Part shown: positions 34,926 through 43,110 of the stretch, one piece after another
How the letters are laid out: the number at the start of each line of letters is the position of its first letter
How positions within the stretch are numbered: position 1 is the first letter of the stretch
From: an uncultured Cyclobacteriaceae bacterium
GTDB lineage: Bacteria; Bacteroidota; Bacteroidia; Cytophagales; Cyclobacteriaceae
NCBI GenBank assembly: GCA_937146645.1
Contig: CAKZRQ010000016.1
Coordinates: forward strand, 1-64,000
Length of the DNA: 64,000 bases
Direction of reading: 5' to 3'
The notes under the pieces: generated by a model
The model's input: only the letters and a program-made list of their open reading frames with translations
Told to the model about the DNA's origin: nothing
Databases searched by the model: none
Translations under genes and position numbers: made by a program

Positions 34926-35174
34926 TTAGGCACTCACTCTGCTTGGTGCCCAATTTGCACACATCATTCCTGGAGCTGCGTGAGTTGGATTTGCGCAATC
35001 CTCACGCTCATATCTCAGGCAAGTAGTACAGTTTCTGTCGTCCTTTAATTCTGCTTTCATTTCAAACTGATCGCACGTATAATGACTTGATACTTCTACT
35101 CCGTGTACTTTGCAGGTATTATCCCCATTTAAGTTGTCACAATTCTGACAGTTGTTTCCTAATCGAATAGCCAT
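34926..35174 (-). CDS. Small Cys-rich protein (82 aa)
   Basis: The protein has two Cys clusters: 'NCQNCDNLNGDNTCKVHG', a single 'YTCDQF', then 'NCTTCLRYEREDCANP' and 'MMCANW', a pattern of CxxC pairs expected for a zinc-ribbon-like metal site. No signal peptide. I recall related short proteins in other Bacteroidota with the same CxxC spacing, but no function. It is monocistronic with its own terminator and a 177-base upstream gap. The high share of Cys and the CxxC pairs suggest zinc or Fe-S binding in the cytoplasm. Confidence 0.75.
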   Translation of the reverse strand: MAIRLGNNCQNCDNLNGDNTCKVHGVEVSSHYTCDQFEMKAELKDDRNCTTCLRYEREDCANPTHAAPGMMCANWAPSRVSA

Positions 35175-35351
35175 GATTTCTCTTGTTTAGTTTCTATACA
35201 AGAGTAGTTACAAACAAGGATGGAATCAATATAAATAGCTGATAATCAATTATTTATATTTAGATTGGTTTAAAACTAGGATTACTTTAAACACTTTGAT
35301 TCTACATCCTGTTGTCTGCATCAATTTTTTGAAAATGCTGATGGAATTGGA

Positions 35352-35969
35352 CTAAACCTCTGATTTTAAGAACTTTAAATCACTGTCCTCAAAAATGACT
35401 TTTCCATCTGGATTTTCCATTCTGGACTTTTTCATCCAGCATTTACGAGCATCAGCTATTTTTCTTTCAGGATATCTATCAAAAAAATCACGGTAGTACT
35501 GACTCAGCATATTGTGTGGCTGAATAATTCTCCTCACTCCTTGTCTTTTTAATTCATCCATTCCTTCCCATGCAATCATGGCATCTTCCAGAGTTTTGCC
35601 GGGATTAGCTTTGACCCAGTCCATAAAATCTCCATGGCAATTAAATCTATCGCCAATCTGAGATTTCATAAAGTTTCGGAAGTTAGGACCGAATGAAACG
35701 CTGTCTGTGATTTCTGTCCCTAGGGTCAGGGTTTCCTTTGCCCAATTAAATTTTGATGTTTTCTTTTTTGAAGGGGTCTTTGGAATGGGTTTCCCAGGAT
35801 TTTCTAAGGCAAAGAGTATTCGATCTCTTATCTCGAATTTGCTGCCATTCGCAGGAATTCCGGCTCGCTTTGCATAGTCAATCAGCTCAGCTTTCAGCCA
35901 GTACCATTTTTTGAAATTATCAGCTGTCTCTATGCTGAGAATATTAGGTCTCTCTCCACTAGTGTTCAT
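35352..35969 (-). CDS. SAP-like / DUF6434-like protein
   Basis: This 205-residue protein has an N-terminal SAP-like helix-extended loop-helix ('LKAELIDYAKRAGIPANGSKFEIRDRILFAL', residues about 28-55), a basic linker ('KTPSKKKTSKFNW') and a C-terminal region starting 'FNWAKETLTLGTEITDSVSFGPNFRNFM' that I associate with DUF6434. SAP motifs often contact DNA or RNA. Its start overlaps the end of the DUF3500 gene by 11 bases, so it is translated behind it, although the two proteins have no obvious common role. Function unknown. Confidence 0.7.
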   Translation of the reverse strand: MNTSGERPNILSIETADNFKKWYWLKAELIDYAKRAGIPANGSKFEIRDRILFALENPGKPIPKTPSKKKTSKFNWAKETLTLGTEITDSVSFGPNFRNFMKSQIGDRFNCHGDFMDWVKANPGKTLEDAMIAWEGMDELKRQGVRRIIQPHNMLSQYYRDFFDRYPERKIADARKCWMKKSRMENPDGKVIFEDSDLKFLKSEV

Positions 35970-37023
35970 GATCCATCCTATGCTTTCTTAAGATATCGGC
36001 TCCGAAATCATTGCCTTTTTCTCTCCAGATCGCATGGATATGATTACCATTTTTTTGAAAACCTACATTATCATATTCAATGAGAAACACAGGAGTGTTT
36101 ATCTGATAGTAATGCGGATTTTTTGGAGCAAATTCACCAATCCATGCGAAGTAAATGTCTTTTTTATCTATCGCATGAAACATTGCCATATACTGCTCTT
36201 GTTTGCCTTTCTCCAGATTTCCTATGAATTCTTCTATGATAAAATGCAGCAGTCTTTCCTGCTTTTCATCCAGCTGATCTGCAGAAATACCAACATACTC
36301 ATCTAGTCTTTGTTCTGAGCCGGGTGCTGTCAGAATATCACCGGGTACTTCCCTGCTCAGAATTGCCTTTTCTTTTTGAGCTTCGCTCAAAGCATTGATC
36401 AACCAAAATCCATAATCTTCCTCCTTACTCAATGGTCTCAGACCAGCATATTGAGTGACTTCAACCTCACCTGGATCCGAGCCGACGAAGAGTGGTGTCA
36501 TGGAATATTCATCCCCTGCTACAGTTAGGTTGATCGAGAGGTGATGCCCTTCAAATTTGAATCCCCAGGAGTCATCTGTTTCAGGGTTACCCCAGACCGC
36601 AAAAAAGTAATTTCCATAGTCCCAATTCAGTCTTCTGATGTTCTGAATCGCATTTTCATTCATCTGTCCATTTTCATAAGCGATTTCAAAAATCTCATGA
36701 AGAATGTCGTCTAGCTGAAGTATGGCAAAGGTTTTTAAATAGCCTTGAGAACTAAATATAGTAGTCAGAAGCCGGTGAAAATTGACCTTGCTCTCATCGG
36801 AAAAATCTCCAAATCTCAAGCCTTCTCTTTCCCTCAGGCCCAGAGGTAAATTGGACCATTCCAGTCTTTTTTCATTGTCAAAAGACCGGAGAACTTCAAT
36901 TCTTTGTTCATCATCGAAGGTCCCTAATAATTCTAATGTAGAGGACTTAATATCCTGGACAGTTTGAGCTTTGCTTTGACTTGCTAAAAAAAGGACAAGA
37001 AATGCCGAAAGGAGTAATTTCAT
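35959..37023 (-). CDS. DUF3500-family secreted protein
   Basis: This 354-residue protein has a signal peptide ('MKLLLSAFLVLFLASQSKAQ'). The body fits DUF3500: 'EWSNLPLGLREREGLRFGDFSDESK', 'WGFKFEGHHLSINLTV', 'FVGSDPGEV', and the C-terminal 'NHIHAIWREKGNDFG', a His-rich end that could bind metal. The family is of unknown function, often next to secreted hydrolases. It lies 9 bases after the second sulfatase gene and overlaps the SAP-like gene. Confidence 0.82.
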   Translation of the reverse strand: MKLLLSAFLVLFLASQSKAQTVQDIKSSTLELLGTFDDEQRIEVLRSFDNEKRLEWSNLPLGLREREGLRFGDFSDESKVNFHRLLTTIFSSQGYLKTFAILQLDDILHEIFEIAYENGQMNENAIQNIRRLNWDYGNYFFAVWGNPETDDSWGFKFEGHHLSINLTVAGDEYSMTPLFVGSDPGEVEVTQYAGLRPLSKEEDYGFWLINALSEAQKEKAILSREVPGDILTAPGSEQRLDEYVGISADQLDEKQERLLHFIIEEFIGNLEKGKQEQYMAMFHAIDKKDIYFAWIGEFAPKNPHYYQINTPVFLIEYDNVGFQKNGNHIHAIWREKGNDFGADILRKHRMDHEH

Positions 37024-37032
37024 GTGCGGTGT

Positions 37033-38439
37033 TTATTTCTGGGACTCGTTTTCTCTCTTTTTTTGTAGATACTCAAAATGGCTTCTATCCTGAGGTGTTC
37101 GAATGACCAAATTCGGAGGTAATGGCCCAAGTTTACTTACTGCTAAATCCATAGCTCGAATCATTTGAGCCGCCTTTTCGGGATTTTCAGATAGGAGATT
37201 AGTGGTTTCTCCCGGGTCATTTTTTAGGTTGAACAGTAAGGTGTCATGCGCTGCGACAGCCTTCATTCCGGGGCCTCCCCTGTAGCCCTTATAAGGTAGT
37301 TTGATTTTCCACTCGCCTTCCTGATAGGCTCTTAGATCATCCAGCATGTAATAAATGAACTTGTCGTCATTTCTGGTCCCATTTTCAAAAAGTACATTGC
37401 TGATATCCACTCCATCTATTTCTCGATCACTTGGTAAATCAGCTCCCACTATATTCAGGATAGTTGGGAACCAATCCATTTGGCTTGCCGGATTTTCATA
37501 CACCTGCCCTGCATCGATTTTTCCTTTCCACATTGCGACTGTTGGAACACGCACTCCACCCTCAAAGGTGTATTGTTTCCCTTCCCGGAGAGGACCTGCA
37601 GATCCACCGTGATCCTCCATTACGAGCCAGGGGCCATTATCTGAGGAGAAAATCACAAGGGTGTTTTCCAACACTCCTTTTTCCTCAAGCTTATCGAGAA
37701 TCTGCCCCACACTCCAGTCAATCTCCTGAATTACATCCCCATAAAGTCCACGTTCTGAAGTTCCCTGAAATTCAGGAGAAGCATAGATAGGAACATGAGG
37801 TTGGTTATGAGCAAGGTAAAGCAGGAAAGGCTGCTCTCCCGTTTGATCAAGGAATTTCAATGATTCTTCCGTGTAAACCTTGGTGGTATAGGTCTGATCT
37901 GGATTGAATTCTTCCACTTCATTGTCTCTCATGTAGACTACTGATTCCATATCATTGGAATATGGGATTCCAAAGTAAGAATCAAAGCCTTGATTTAAGG
38001 GAAGGTATTGCTGCATATGGCCTAAATGCCACTTTCCAACATGTGCGGTTTGATAGCCTTTGTCCTTCAGGACTTCGGCAAAAGTGATTTCCTCAGGGGC
38101 CATTCCAGTAAAACTTTCAGGGAAGAATACAGAATTGATCCCCATTCGTTGTGGCATTCGACCGGTCAACAAGCCAGCACGACTGGGACTACATACAGGT
38201 GATGCAGAAAGGAAGTTGCTAAACTTGATTCCTTCAGCCGCAATCCGGTCGATATTCGGAGTTTTGATGTCGGTTGCCCCAAAGCAGCCTATATCTCCAT
38301 ATCCCAAATCATCCGTGAAAATGTAAACGATATTCGGCAATTCCGAACTTGCGGATTCTGTCTTTTCTGCTTCGCAGGAAAAAAGAAAAGGAACAAGAAA
38401 TAAAAGGAATAAAGAGAAGTTTGCTTGACGGGTTTTCAT
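37033..38439 (-). CDS. Sulfatase with canonical CSPSR motif, lipoprotein
   Basis: This 468-residue protein has a lipobox-like signal end ('FLVPFLFSC', Cys 22). The active-site start 'IFTDDLGYGDIG' and the modification motif C83-S-P-S-R are complete; 'HVGKWHLGHM', 'FSSDNGPW' and 'GGVRVPTVAMWKG' give the other metal and sulfate contacts. It is of the N-acetylgalactosamine-6-sulfatase/arylsulfatase A type. The protein is probably exported and bound to the outer membrane or periplasmic face. It is the first of three tightly spaced genes with DUF3500 and SAP-like genes downstream and follows the cyclophilin by 15 bases. Confidence 0.93.
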   Translation of the reverse strand: MKTRQANFSLFLLFLVPFLFSCEAEKTESASSELPNIVYIFTDDLGYGDIGCFGATDIKTPNIDRIAAEGIKFSNFLSASPVCSPSRAGLLTGRMPQRMGINSVFFPESFTGMAPEEITFAEVLKDKGYQTAHVGKWHLGHMQQYLPLNQGFDSYFGIPYSNDMESVVYMRDNEVEEFNPDQTYTTKVYTEESLKFLDQTGEQPFLLYLAHNQPHVPIYASPEFQGTSERGLYGDVIQEIDWSVGQILDKLEEKGVLENTLVIFSSDNGPWLVMEDHGGSAGPLREGKQYTFEGGVRVPTVAMWKGKIDAGQVYENPASQMDWFPTILNIVGADLPSDREIDGVDISNVLFENGTRNDDKFIYYMLDDLRAYQEGEWKIKLPYKGYRGGPGMKAVAAHDTLLFNLKNDPGETTNLLSENPEKAAQMIRAMDLAVSKLGPLPPNLVIRTPQDRSHFEYLQKKRENESQK

Positions 38440-38454
38440 CCTATTAAAATAGGA

Positions 38455-39258
38455 TTATTCATTTACAACCCGCATTGAAATTATACGAACATCCTCTAAA
38501 GGCCGGTTCCTGTTATCCGTTTTGACTTCAGAAATGGTAGCGACTACGTCAAAGCCAAAGACGATTTCGCCAAACACCGTGTAATTCTGATCCAAATGGG
38601 GAGTGCCACCAATTGTTTTATAAAACATACGATGGGCCTCAGGAATCACATATTTCACAAAGTCATCATAGCTGTTTTGTAGTCGTTCTGATTTAGCTCT
38701 CAACTGGTCAAATAGAACTGTATCCTTGGCTTCTCTTGCAGAAGTTATTGAATCGAGCAAAGGTTGGCTTTTTGGATCATTAACATAATAATGTCGCCTT
38801 AATCCATCATTGATCCTTCTTTGATTTACTTCTAGGGTACTATCGTTTTGAACGGTTCCTTTGACCAAATAAAATTGGGTACTACTGGATGCTCTTTCGC
38901 GGTTTCCATTTCGCGCTGCAGCCAATACTCCTTTCTTGTGAAATAAAACCGAATTGAATTCTGCAGGAACTCTGTAGTCCAGGTCGTTCATTCCGAGTCT
39001 TTGCCCTGGAGGGGCATCCTTGCTTTCTGTATCACCGGCCTGAATCATAAAATCATCGATTACCCGGTGAAAAAGTAAAGAATCGTATACCCCTTCCTCG
39101 ACAAGCTTTATGAAATTATCCCTATGCTGGGGTGTTTCATTGTAAAGCTCCACCAGAATGGTTCCATGGTTAGTCTGAATTTCAATTTTGGTTCTTTCGG
39201 CTTTTGCATAGGAAAAGGTGATTGCCAAAAGGCAGAGAGACAATAGAAATCTTGACAT
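38455..39258 (-). CDS. Secreted cyclophilin-type peptidyl-prolyl isomerase
   Basis: This 267-residue protein has a signal peptide ('...LAITFSYAKA'). The cyclophilin core is split: 'VELYNETPQHRDNFIKLVEEGVYDSLLFHRVIDDFMIQAGD' and 'SSTQFYLVKG' on one side and 'YTVFGEIVFGFDVVATISEV' on the other, with an insert of roughly 80 charged, helical residues between. FHR, Q and F residues of the active site are present. It should help fold periplasmic proteins. It lies upstream of a sulfatase gene (15-base gap). Confidence 0.92.
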   Translation of the reverse strand: MSRFLLSLCLLAITFSYAKAERTKIEIQTNHGTILVELYNETPQHRDNFIKLVEEGVYDSLLFHRVIDDFMIQAGDTESKDAPPGQRLGMNDLDYRVPAEFNSVLFHKKGVLAAARNGNRERASSSTQFYLVKGTVQNDSTLEVNQRRINDGLRRHYYVNDPKSQPLLDSITSAREAKDTVLFDQLRAKSERLQNSYDDFVKYVIPEAHRMFYKTIGGTPHLDQNYTVFGEIVFGFDVVATISEVKTDNRNRPLEDVRIISMRVVNE

Positions 39259-39321
39259 AATTGAATTGTTGGGTTTAATGGGACCGAGTCTGCTTGAATT
39301 AGGCCAAAGTTATACCCTGCT

Positions 39322-41094
39322 TTATTTTTCCCAAAACCGATCCTCTTCAGGAATGGCATCCAAGTATTTACTTGCCTGGATATAGCCTTGCTCCTGGATT
39401 TCTTCCCATTTGCTGTCGTCAAGGAAATTGTATTGGTTTAAATCCATCGGCCAATAGTGTGATGCTTGGTCAGAAATATTCCCTTGCTTATTCATGCTAT
39501 TCAAATTGAGAGAATTTTCGACAATGGAGTAGAAGCCAGGTATTTGATATTTATTTCTTCTGGTGACTTTATCCCAAAGTAATTTCCAGCTAGATGGAGT
39601 TTCTTCAAAGTCGATTTCTGCCTCCTGAAGATTAGATAATGAAATAGCAATGATATTTTCTACAGGGTAGTCATACATGGGCTCGATGGGGAGAGTATCC
39701 ATGACAGATCCATCGATGTGTAGATTCTTGTTAAGAACAACCGGAGGGAAAATTCCTGGAACAGAGATACTTGCTAAAATAGTTTTCCATATCGGTCCCT
39801 TCCGATGTGTTTCAAGCTTTGCTGTGTTGTAATTAGTGGTTACACAAAATGAGTTGATCCAGAGGTCCTCTATTCTGGTATCTAGAAAGGTTTCTTTGAG
39901 GAATTTTTTGATTTTTTTTCCTGACATCATGGAGATCACAGGTAGGGAAAGATCATTTGAAGTTAGCTTCCTTGCAACTGAATCCTTGATAATTTCCTGC
40001 ATTTTCTCAGGCTTGAACTGCATGTAATTTATGGTCATACCATAAATAGCTCCAGCACTGGCACCTCCGATAAAATCAACCTCAAGCCCTCTTTCACTCA
40101 TGGCCTTCAAGGCACCTAAATGTGCATATCCTTTGGCGCCACCACCCCCTAGAACTATCCCCGTGGCTTTATTGGTGATAATTCTACAGAATCTTTTGGA
40201 ATCACCTTTATGATTCCTTCTGAGGTGAATGTGCATGTGGAAACTCCTTCCCTCATACCATTTTCTTGTATTTATCGCGGTCTCTGCTCTTCCTTCGTGA
40301 AGTAAAAGCAGATATGTCTTTTTATTTAGTATCCCAAAGGAGTATAGGTTCAATTCTCTTTCAATAGGACGAAGTCGAGGATCTGAATCAAAATGGGTAG
40401 CTACAATTACTAAATCCGCGTAAAGCAAACATTGCTGAGTCCAGGTCATGTTTTCCCTTCCGCAAATAAGAATTTGTGTTCCAGGCTTAGCCTCCAGAGA
40501 TGAAAAGAATTCTTCACCCTGATCTGAAGAATTTTTGTTTTCCAAATGGACATGTACCGAACTGCCTTCTTTTTCGGAGTATTCCATCATCCCGGGAATC
40601 CAGGTATTCAAATCCAGACTTTGGTCCATTTTGACCAATGCGACAGTTTTTGGTGGGGAGGATTTTCTTCTTTCAAATGTATTTCTTCTTTGCCTGTTGA
40701 TGACGAAAGAAGTCATGGTAGTAGCTAATTCAGGTTTTTTGGTAACCAAATTCAGATACTCCTCTTGAGTTATTTTTAAGACAATGGATTTTCTGATTGC
40801 TATTACCGAGGCCATTCTTGGTTCGCCGGTAAAAAGAGCAAATTCTCCCACTGGCTCTCCAATCCCAATATCACCAAGAATCATTTGGCCTTTGCCTGTA
40901 TTTTTGAGTGCTCTTAATCGTCCAGAAATGACGAAGTAAATAATAGTCTTCTTTTCTCCTTCATGGAAAAGATACTGGCCACTATTCAGATGAATTTTAG
41001 TACCTTTTTCAAGAATTTCTTCCCAGAAAGCTTCATCAAGAAGGTTAAAAGGTTTGGGTGCTGCGTTGGTTTCAATAGCCAGTTGCTGATCCAC
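39322..41094 (-). CDS. Patatin-like phospholipase with N-terminal cyclic-nucleotide-binding domain
   Basis: This 590-residue protein has a cNMP-binding domain (about 20-135) with a phosphate-binding cassette 'GEFALFTGEPRMAS' that keeps the Glu and Arg needed to bind cAMP or cGMP. A middle region (about 150-310) of the NTE-like type is followed by a patatin domain: oxyanion loop 'GGGGAKGYAHLGAL', nucleophile 'GGASAG' (GxSxG) and the aspartate of 'HIDGS'. It resembles NTE/RssA-type lysophospholipases. With three adenylate cyclases nearby it is the only visible cNMP effector. No signal peptide. It lies 63 bases upstream of the cyclophilin gene. Confidence 0.9.
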   Translation of the reverse strand: MDQQLAIETNAAPKPFNLLDEAFWEEILEKGTKIHLNSGQYLFHEGEKKTIIYFVISGRLRALKNTGKGQMILGDIGIGEPVGEFALFTGEPRMASVIAIRKSIVLKITQEEYLNLVTKKPELATTMTSFVINRQRRNTFERRKSSPPKTVALVKMDQSLDLNTWIPGMMEYSEKEGSSVHVHLENKNSSDQGEEFFSSLEAKPGTQILICGRENMTWTQQCLLYADLVIVATHFDSDPRLRPIERELNLYSFGILNKKTYLLLLHEGRAETAINTRKWYEGRSFHMHIHLRRNHKGDSKRFCRIITNKATGIVLGGGGAKGYAHLGALKAMSERGLEVDFIGGASAGAIYGMTINYMQFKPEKMQEIIKDSVARKLTSNDLSLPVISMMSGKKIKKFLKETFLDTRIEDLWINSFCVTTNYNTAKLETHRKGPIWKTILASISVPGIFPPVVLNKNLHIDGSVMDTLPIEPMYDYPVENIIAISLSNLQEAEIDFEETPSSWKLLWDKVTRRNKYQIPGFYSIVENSLNLNSMNKQGNISDQASHYWPMDLNQYNFLDDSKWEEIQEQGYIQASKYLDAIPEEDRFWEK

Positions 41095-41239
41095 AATAAT
41101 TAAGGGGCTAAGACTTTTTCAAAAATGCTAGGAAGATGAAAAAATAGAAAATAGTTGATAAATCAAATGAAAAAATCAACTGATTCACTCTTTACAAAAT
41201 CAGTTACATTTTACCGGTGACGAACTGCCATGGGATAGA

Positions 41240-42361
41240 CTATTTTTCATTTATGAGCCAGGGAAGCACATTTTCAACTGGAAGCTTTGGGACCATTCTT
41301 CCTTCTTTTCCGGTCATGTCTTCCGCAGCAAAAAGTGAATTAATTATTGCTTCTTCCGTAGCTTCAATCACTGCCATAAAAAGGGGAGTCATACTTGAAT
41401 TCGGAAGTTCTTCAAAGGATAGGTTTTGAAATCCTGAATAAGGAATTCTGAGGTCCGGATTTGTGCTAAATGCTATCACATAATCTCCTGAACCATTGGA
41501 AGCGATTCCTCCTGTTTTTGCCAAGCCCATCATAGCTCTCTTCGCCATTCGCTCCAAGTTTCTATCCAGGACGGGAGCGTCTGTGGCGATTACAATCATG
41601 CAGCTTCCATCAGACTTTTCCAGTGCATCTTTGAATGGATACTTACCCAGCTTTTCACCTACGGGTACGCCTGATATTTGGAGGTTCCCTCCAAAGTTGG
41701 TCTGAACCAAAACGCCAACCGTAAATCCGCCCAGTTCATCAGGTAATTTTCTGGAAGAAGTCCCAATTCCTCCTTTCCACCCAAAGCAAATGGTCCCCGT
41801 GCCTGCACCCACATTCCCTTCTTCCACAGGACCGGCTTTGGCCTTCTCAATTGTAGCAATGACCTCTTCAGGACTGATATGCATCCCTCTGATATCATTC
41901 AGGTACCCATCATTAGTCTCACCAACCACCGCATTTACCGATTGAACAGATTCATTTCCTTCTTGCTCCAAGGTGTACTTCACCGCGCCTTCAATTCCCG
42001 CAGCAACCGAAAGGGTATTGGTCAGAATGATGGGGCTTTCCAGATTCCCTAGTTCCATGACTTGGGTGGTGCCAGCGAGCTTGCCAAAGCCATTTCCTAC
42101 AAAGACTGCTGCAGGTACTTTTTGCTGAAAAACATTATCTCTATGTGGGAGTATGGCTGTGACTCCAGTACGGATGTTCTCACCTTCCGCCTTGGTCAAG
42201 TGACCCACTAAAACCCCTTCCACATCTGTGATCGCATTTAACTCTCCCGTAGGAAGAATTCCGAATTTCACACCCAATTCTCTTGGTCTTTCTTGTGCCA
42301 TAGAATGCATAGGGAAAAGATAAAAACAAAGAGCCAGAATTGAGAGTCCTATTTTAGACAT
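41240..42361 (-). CDS. P1/S58-family peptidase (DmpA-like), secreted, copy 2
   Basis: I place the start at 42361 (373 residues), which begins a signal peptide ('MSKIGLSILALCFYLFPMHSMAQ'); a frame from 42421 adds 20 polar residues and is less likely. Signatures: 'NAITDVEGVLVGH', 'ENIRTGVTAILPH', 'EGNVGAGTGTICFGWKGGIGTSSR', with the nucleophile serine in the last. About as long as the peptidase at 13394 and similar throughout. It stands alone, divergent from the endonuclease III gene. Confidence 0.91.
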   Translation of the reverse strand: MSKIGLSILALCFYLFPMHSMAQERPRELGVKFGILPTGELNAITDVEGVLVGHLTKAEGENIRTGVTAILPHRDNVFQQKVPAAVFVGNGFGKLAGTTQVMELGNLESPIILTNTLSVAAGIEGAVKYTLEQEGNESVQSVNAVVGETNDGYLNDIRGMHISPEEVIATIEKAKAGPVEEGNVGAGTGTICFGWKGGIGTSSRKLPDELGGFTVGVLVQTNFGGNLQISGVPVGEKLGKYPFKDALEKSDGSCMIVIATDAPVLDRNLERMAKRAMMGLAKTGGIASNGSGDYVIAFSTNPDLRIPYSGFQNLSFEELPNSSMTPLFMAVIEATEEAIINSLFAAEDMTGKEGRMVPKLPVENVLPWLINEK

Positions 42362-42438
42362 GGTGCATGGAGATTTATTTTCTTCAAGATAATCTGAATT
42401 ATTTATCTTCACCTTTTCCAAATTAAACCCGAATTCTA

Positions 42439-43110
42439 ATGCTCAAAAAAGAACGCTACTCAGCATTTATTGATCACTTTTCAGAAAACATGCCGATAGC
42501 CGAGACGGAGCTTAGATATGAGGATCCATTTCAGCTTTTGGTAGCCGTAGTTCTTTCAGCACAATGCACAGATAAGCGGGTAAATATTGTCACTCAGGAT
42601 CTTTTTCGGGATTTTCCAACACCGGAGCATTTAGCTCATTCTCACTTTGACGAACTTTTTCCCTATATCCGATCCATTTCCTATCCGAATAATAAAACCA
42701 AGCATTTATTGGGTCTTGGAAAGATGCTGGTGGAGGATTTCAACAGTGAAGTTCCTTCCACTGTGGAGGAATTAGTCAAACTTCCAGGCGTTGGAAGAAA
42801 GACCGCTAATGTGATCACTTCCGTTGTTTGGAATCAACCCAATATGGCAGTGGATACTCATGTGTTCCGCGTGTCAAAAAGGTTGGGGCTTGTGACCCAA
42901 ACTGCGAAAACCCCGCTCGAAGTAGAAAAGCAATTAATTAGGCACATCCCTGAAGAATATGTTCACAAGGCTCATCACTGGTTGATTCTTCATGGGCGAT
43001 ACACTTGCCTCGCCAGAACTCCAAAATGTGAAGAGTGTAGCATCACTCATTTTTGTCGGTATTTTGAGAAAAACTTCAAGGCCAAAGCCATTAAAAGTGA
43101 ATCCAAGTAA
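42439..43110 (+). CDS. nth: Endonuclease III
   Basis: This 223-residue protein is full length. It has the helix-hairpin-helix 'LPGVGRKTA', the catalytic lysine in 'LSAQCTDKRVN' and aspartate in 'AVDTHVFRV', and the four-Cys iron-sulfur loop C190, C197, C200 and C206 (C-x6-C-x2-C-x5-C). It removes oxidised pyrimidines from DNA and cuts at abasic sites. Its stop shares one base with the start of the asparagine-synthase-like gene (TAATG), so both are probably translated in sequence, although they have no obvious common role. Confidence 0.97.
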   Translation: MLKKERYSAFIDHFSENMPIAETELRYEDPFQLLVAVVLSAQCTDKRVNIVTQDLFRDFPTPEHLAHSHFDELFPYIRSISYPNNKTKHLLGLGKMLVEDFNSEVPSTVEELVKLPGVGRKTANVITSVVWNQPNMAVDTHVFRVSKRLGLVTQTAKTPLEVEKQLIRHIPEEYVHKAHHWLILHGRYTCLARTPKCEECSITHFCRYFEKNFKAKAIKSESK

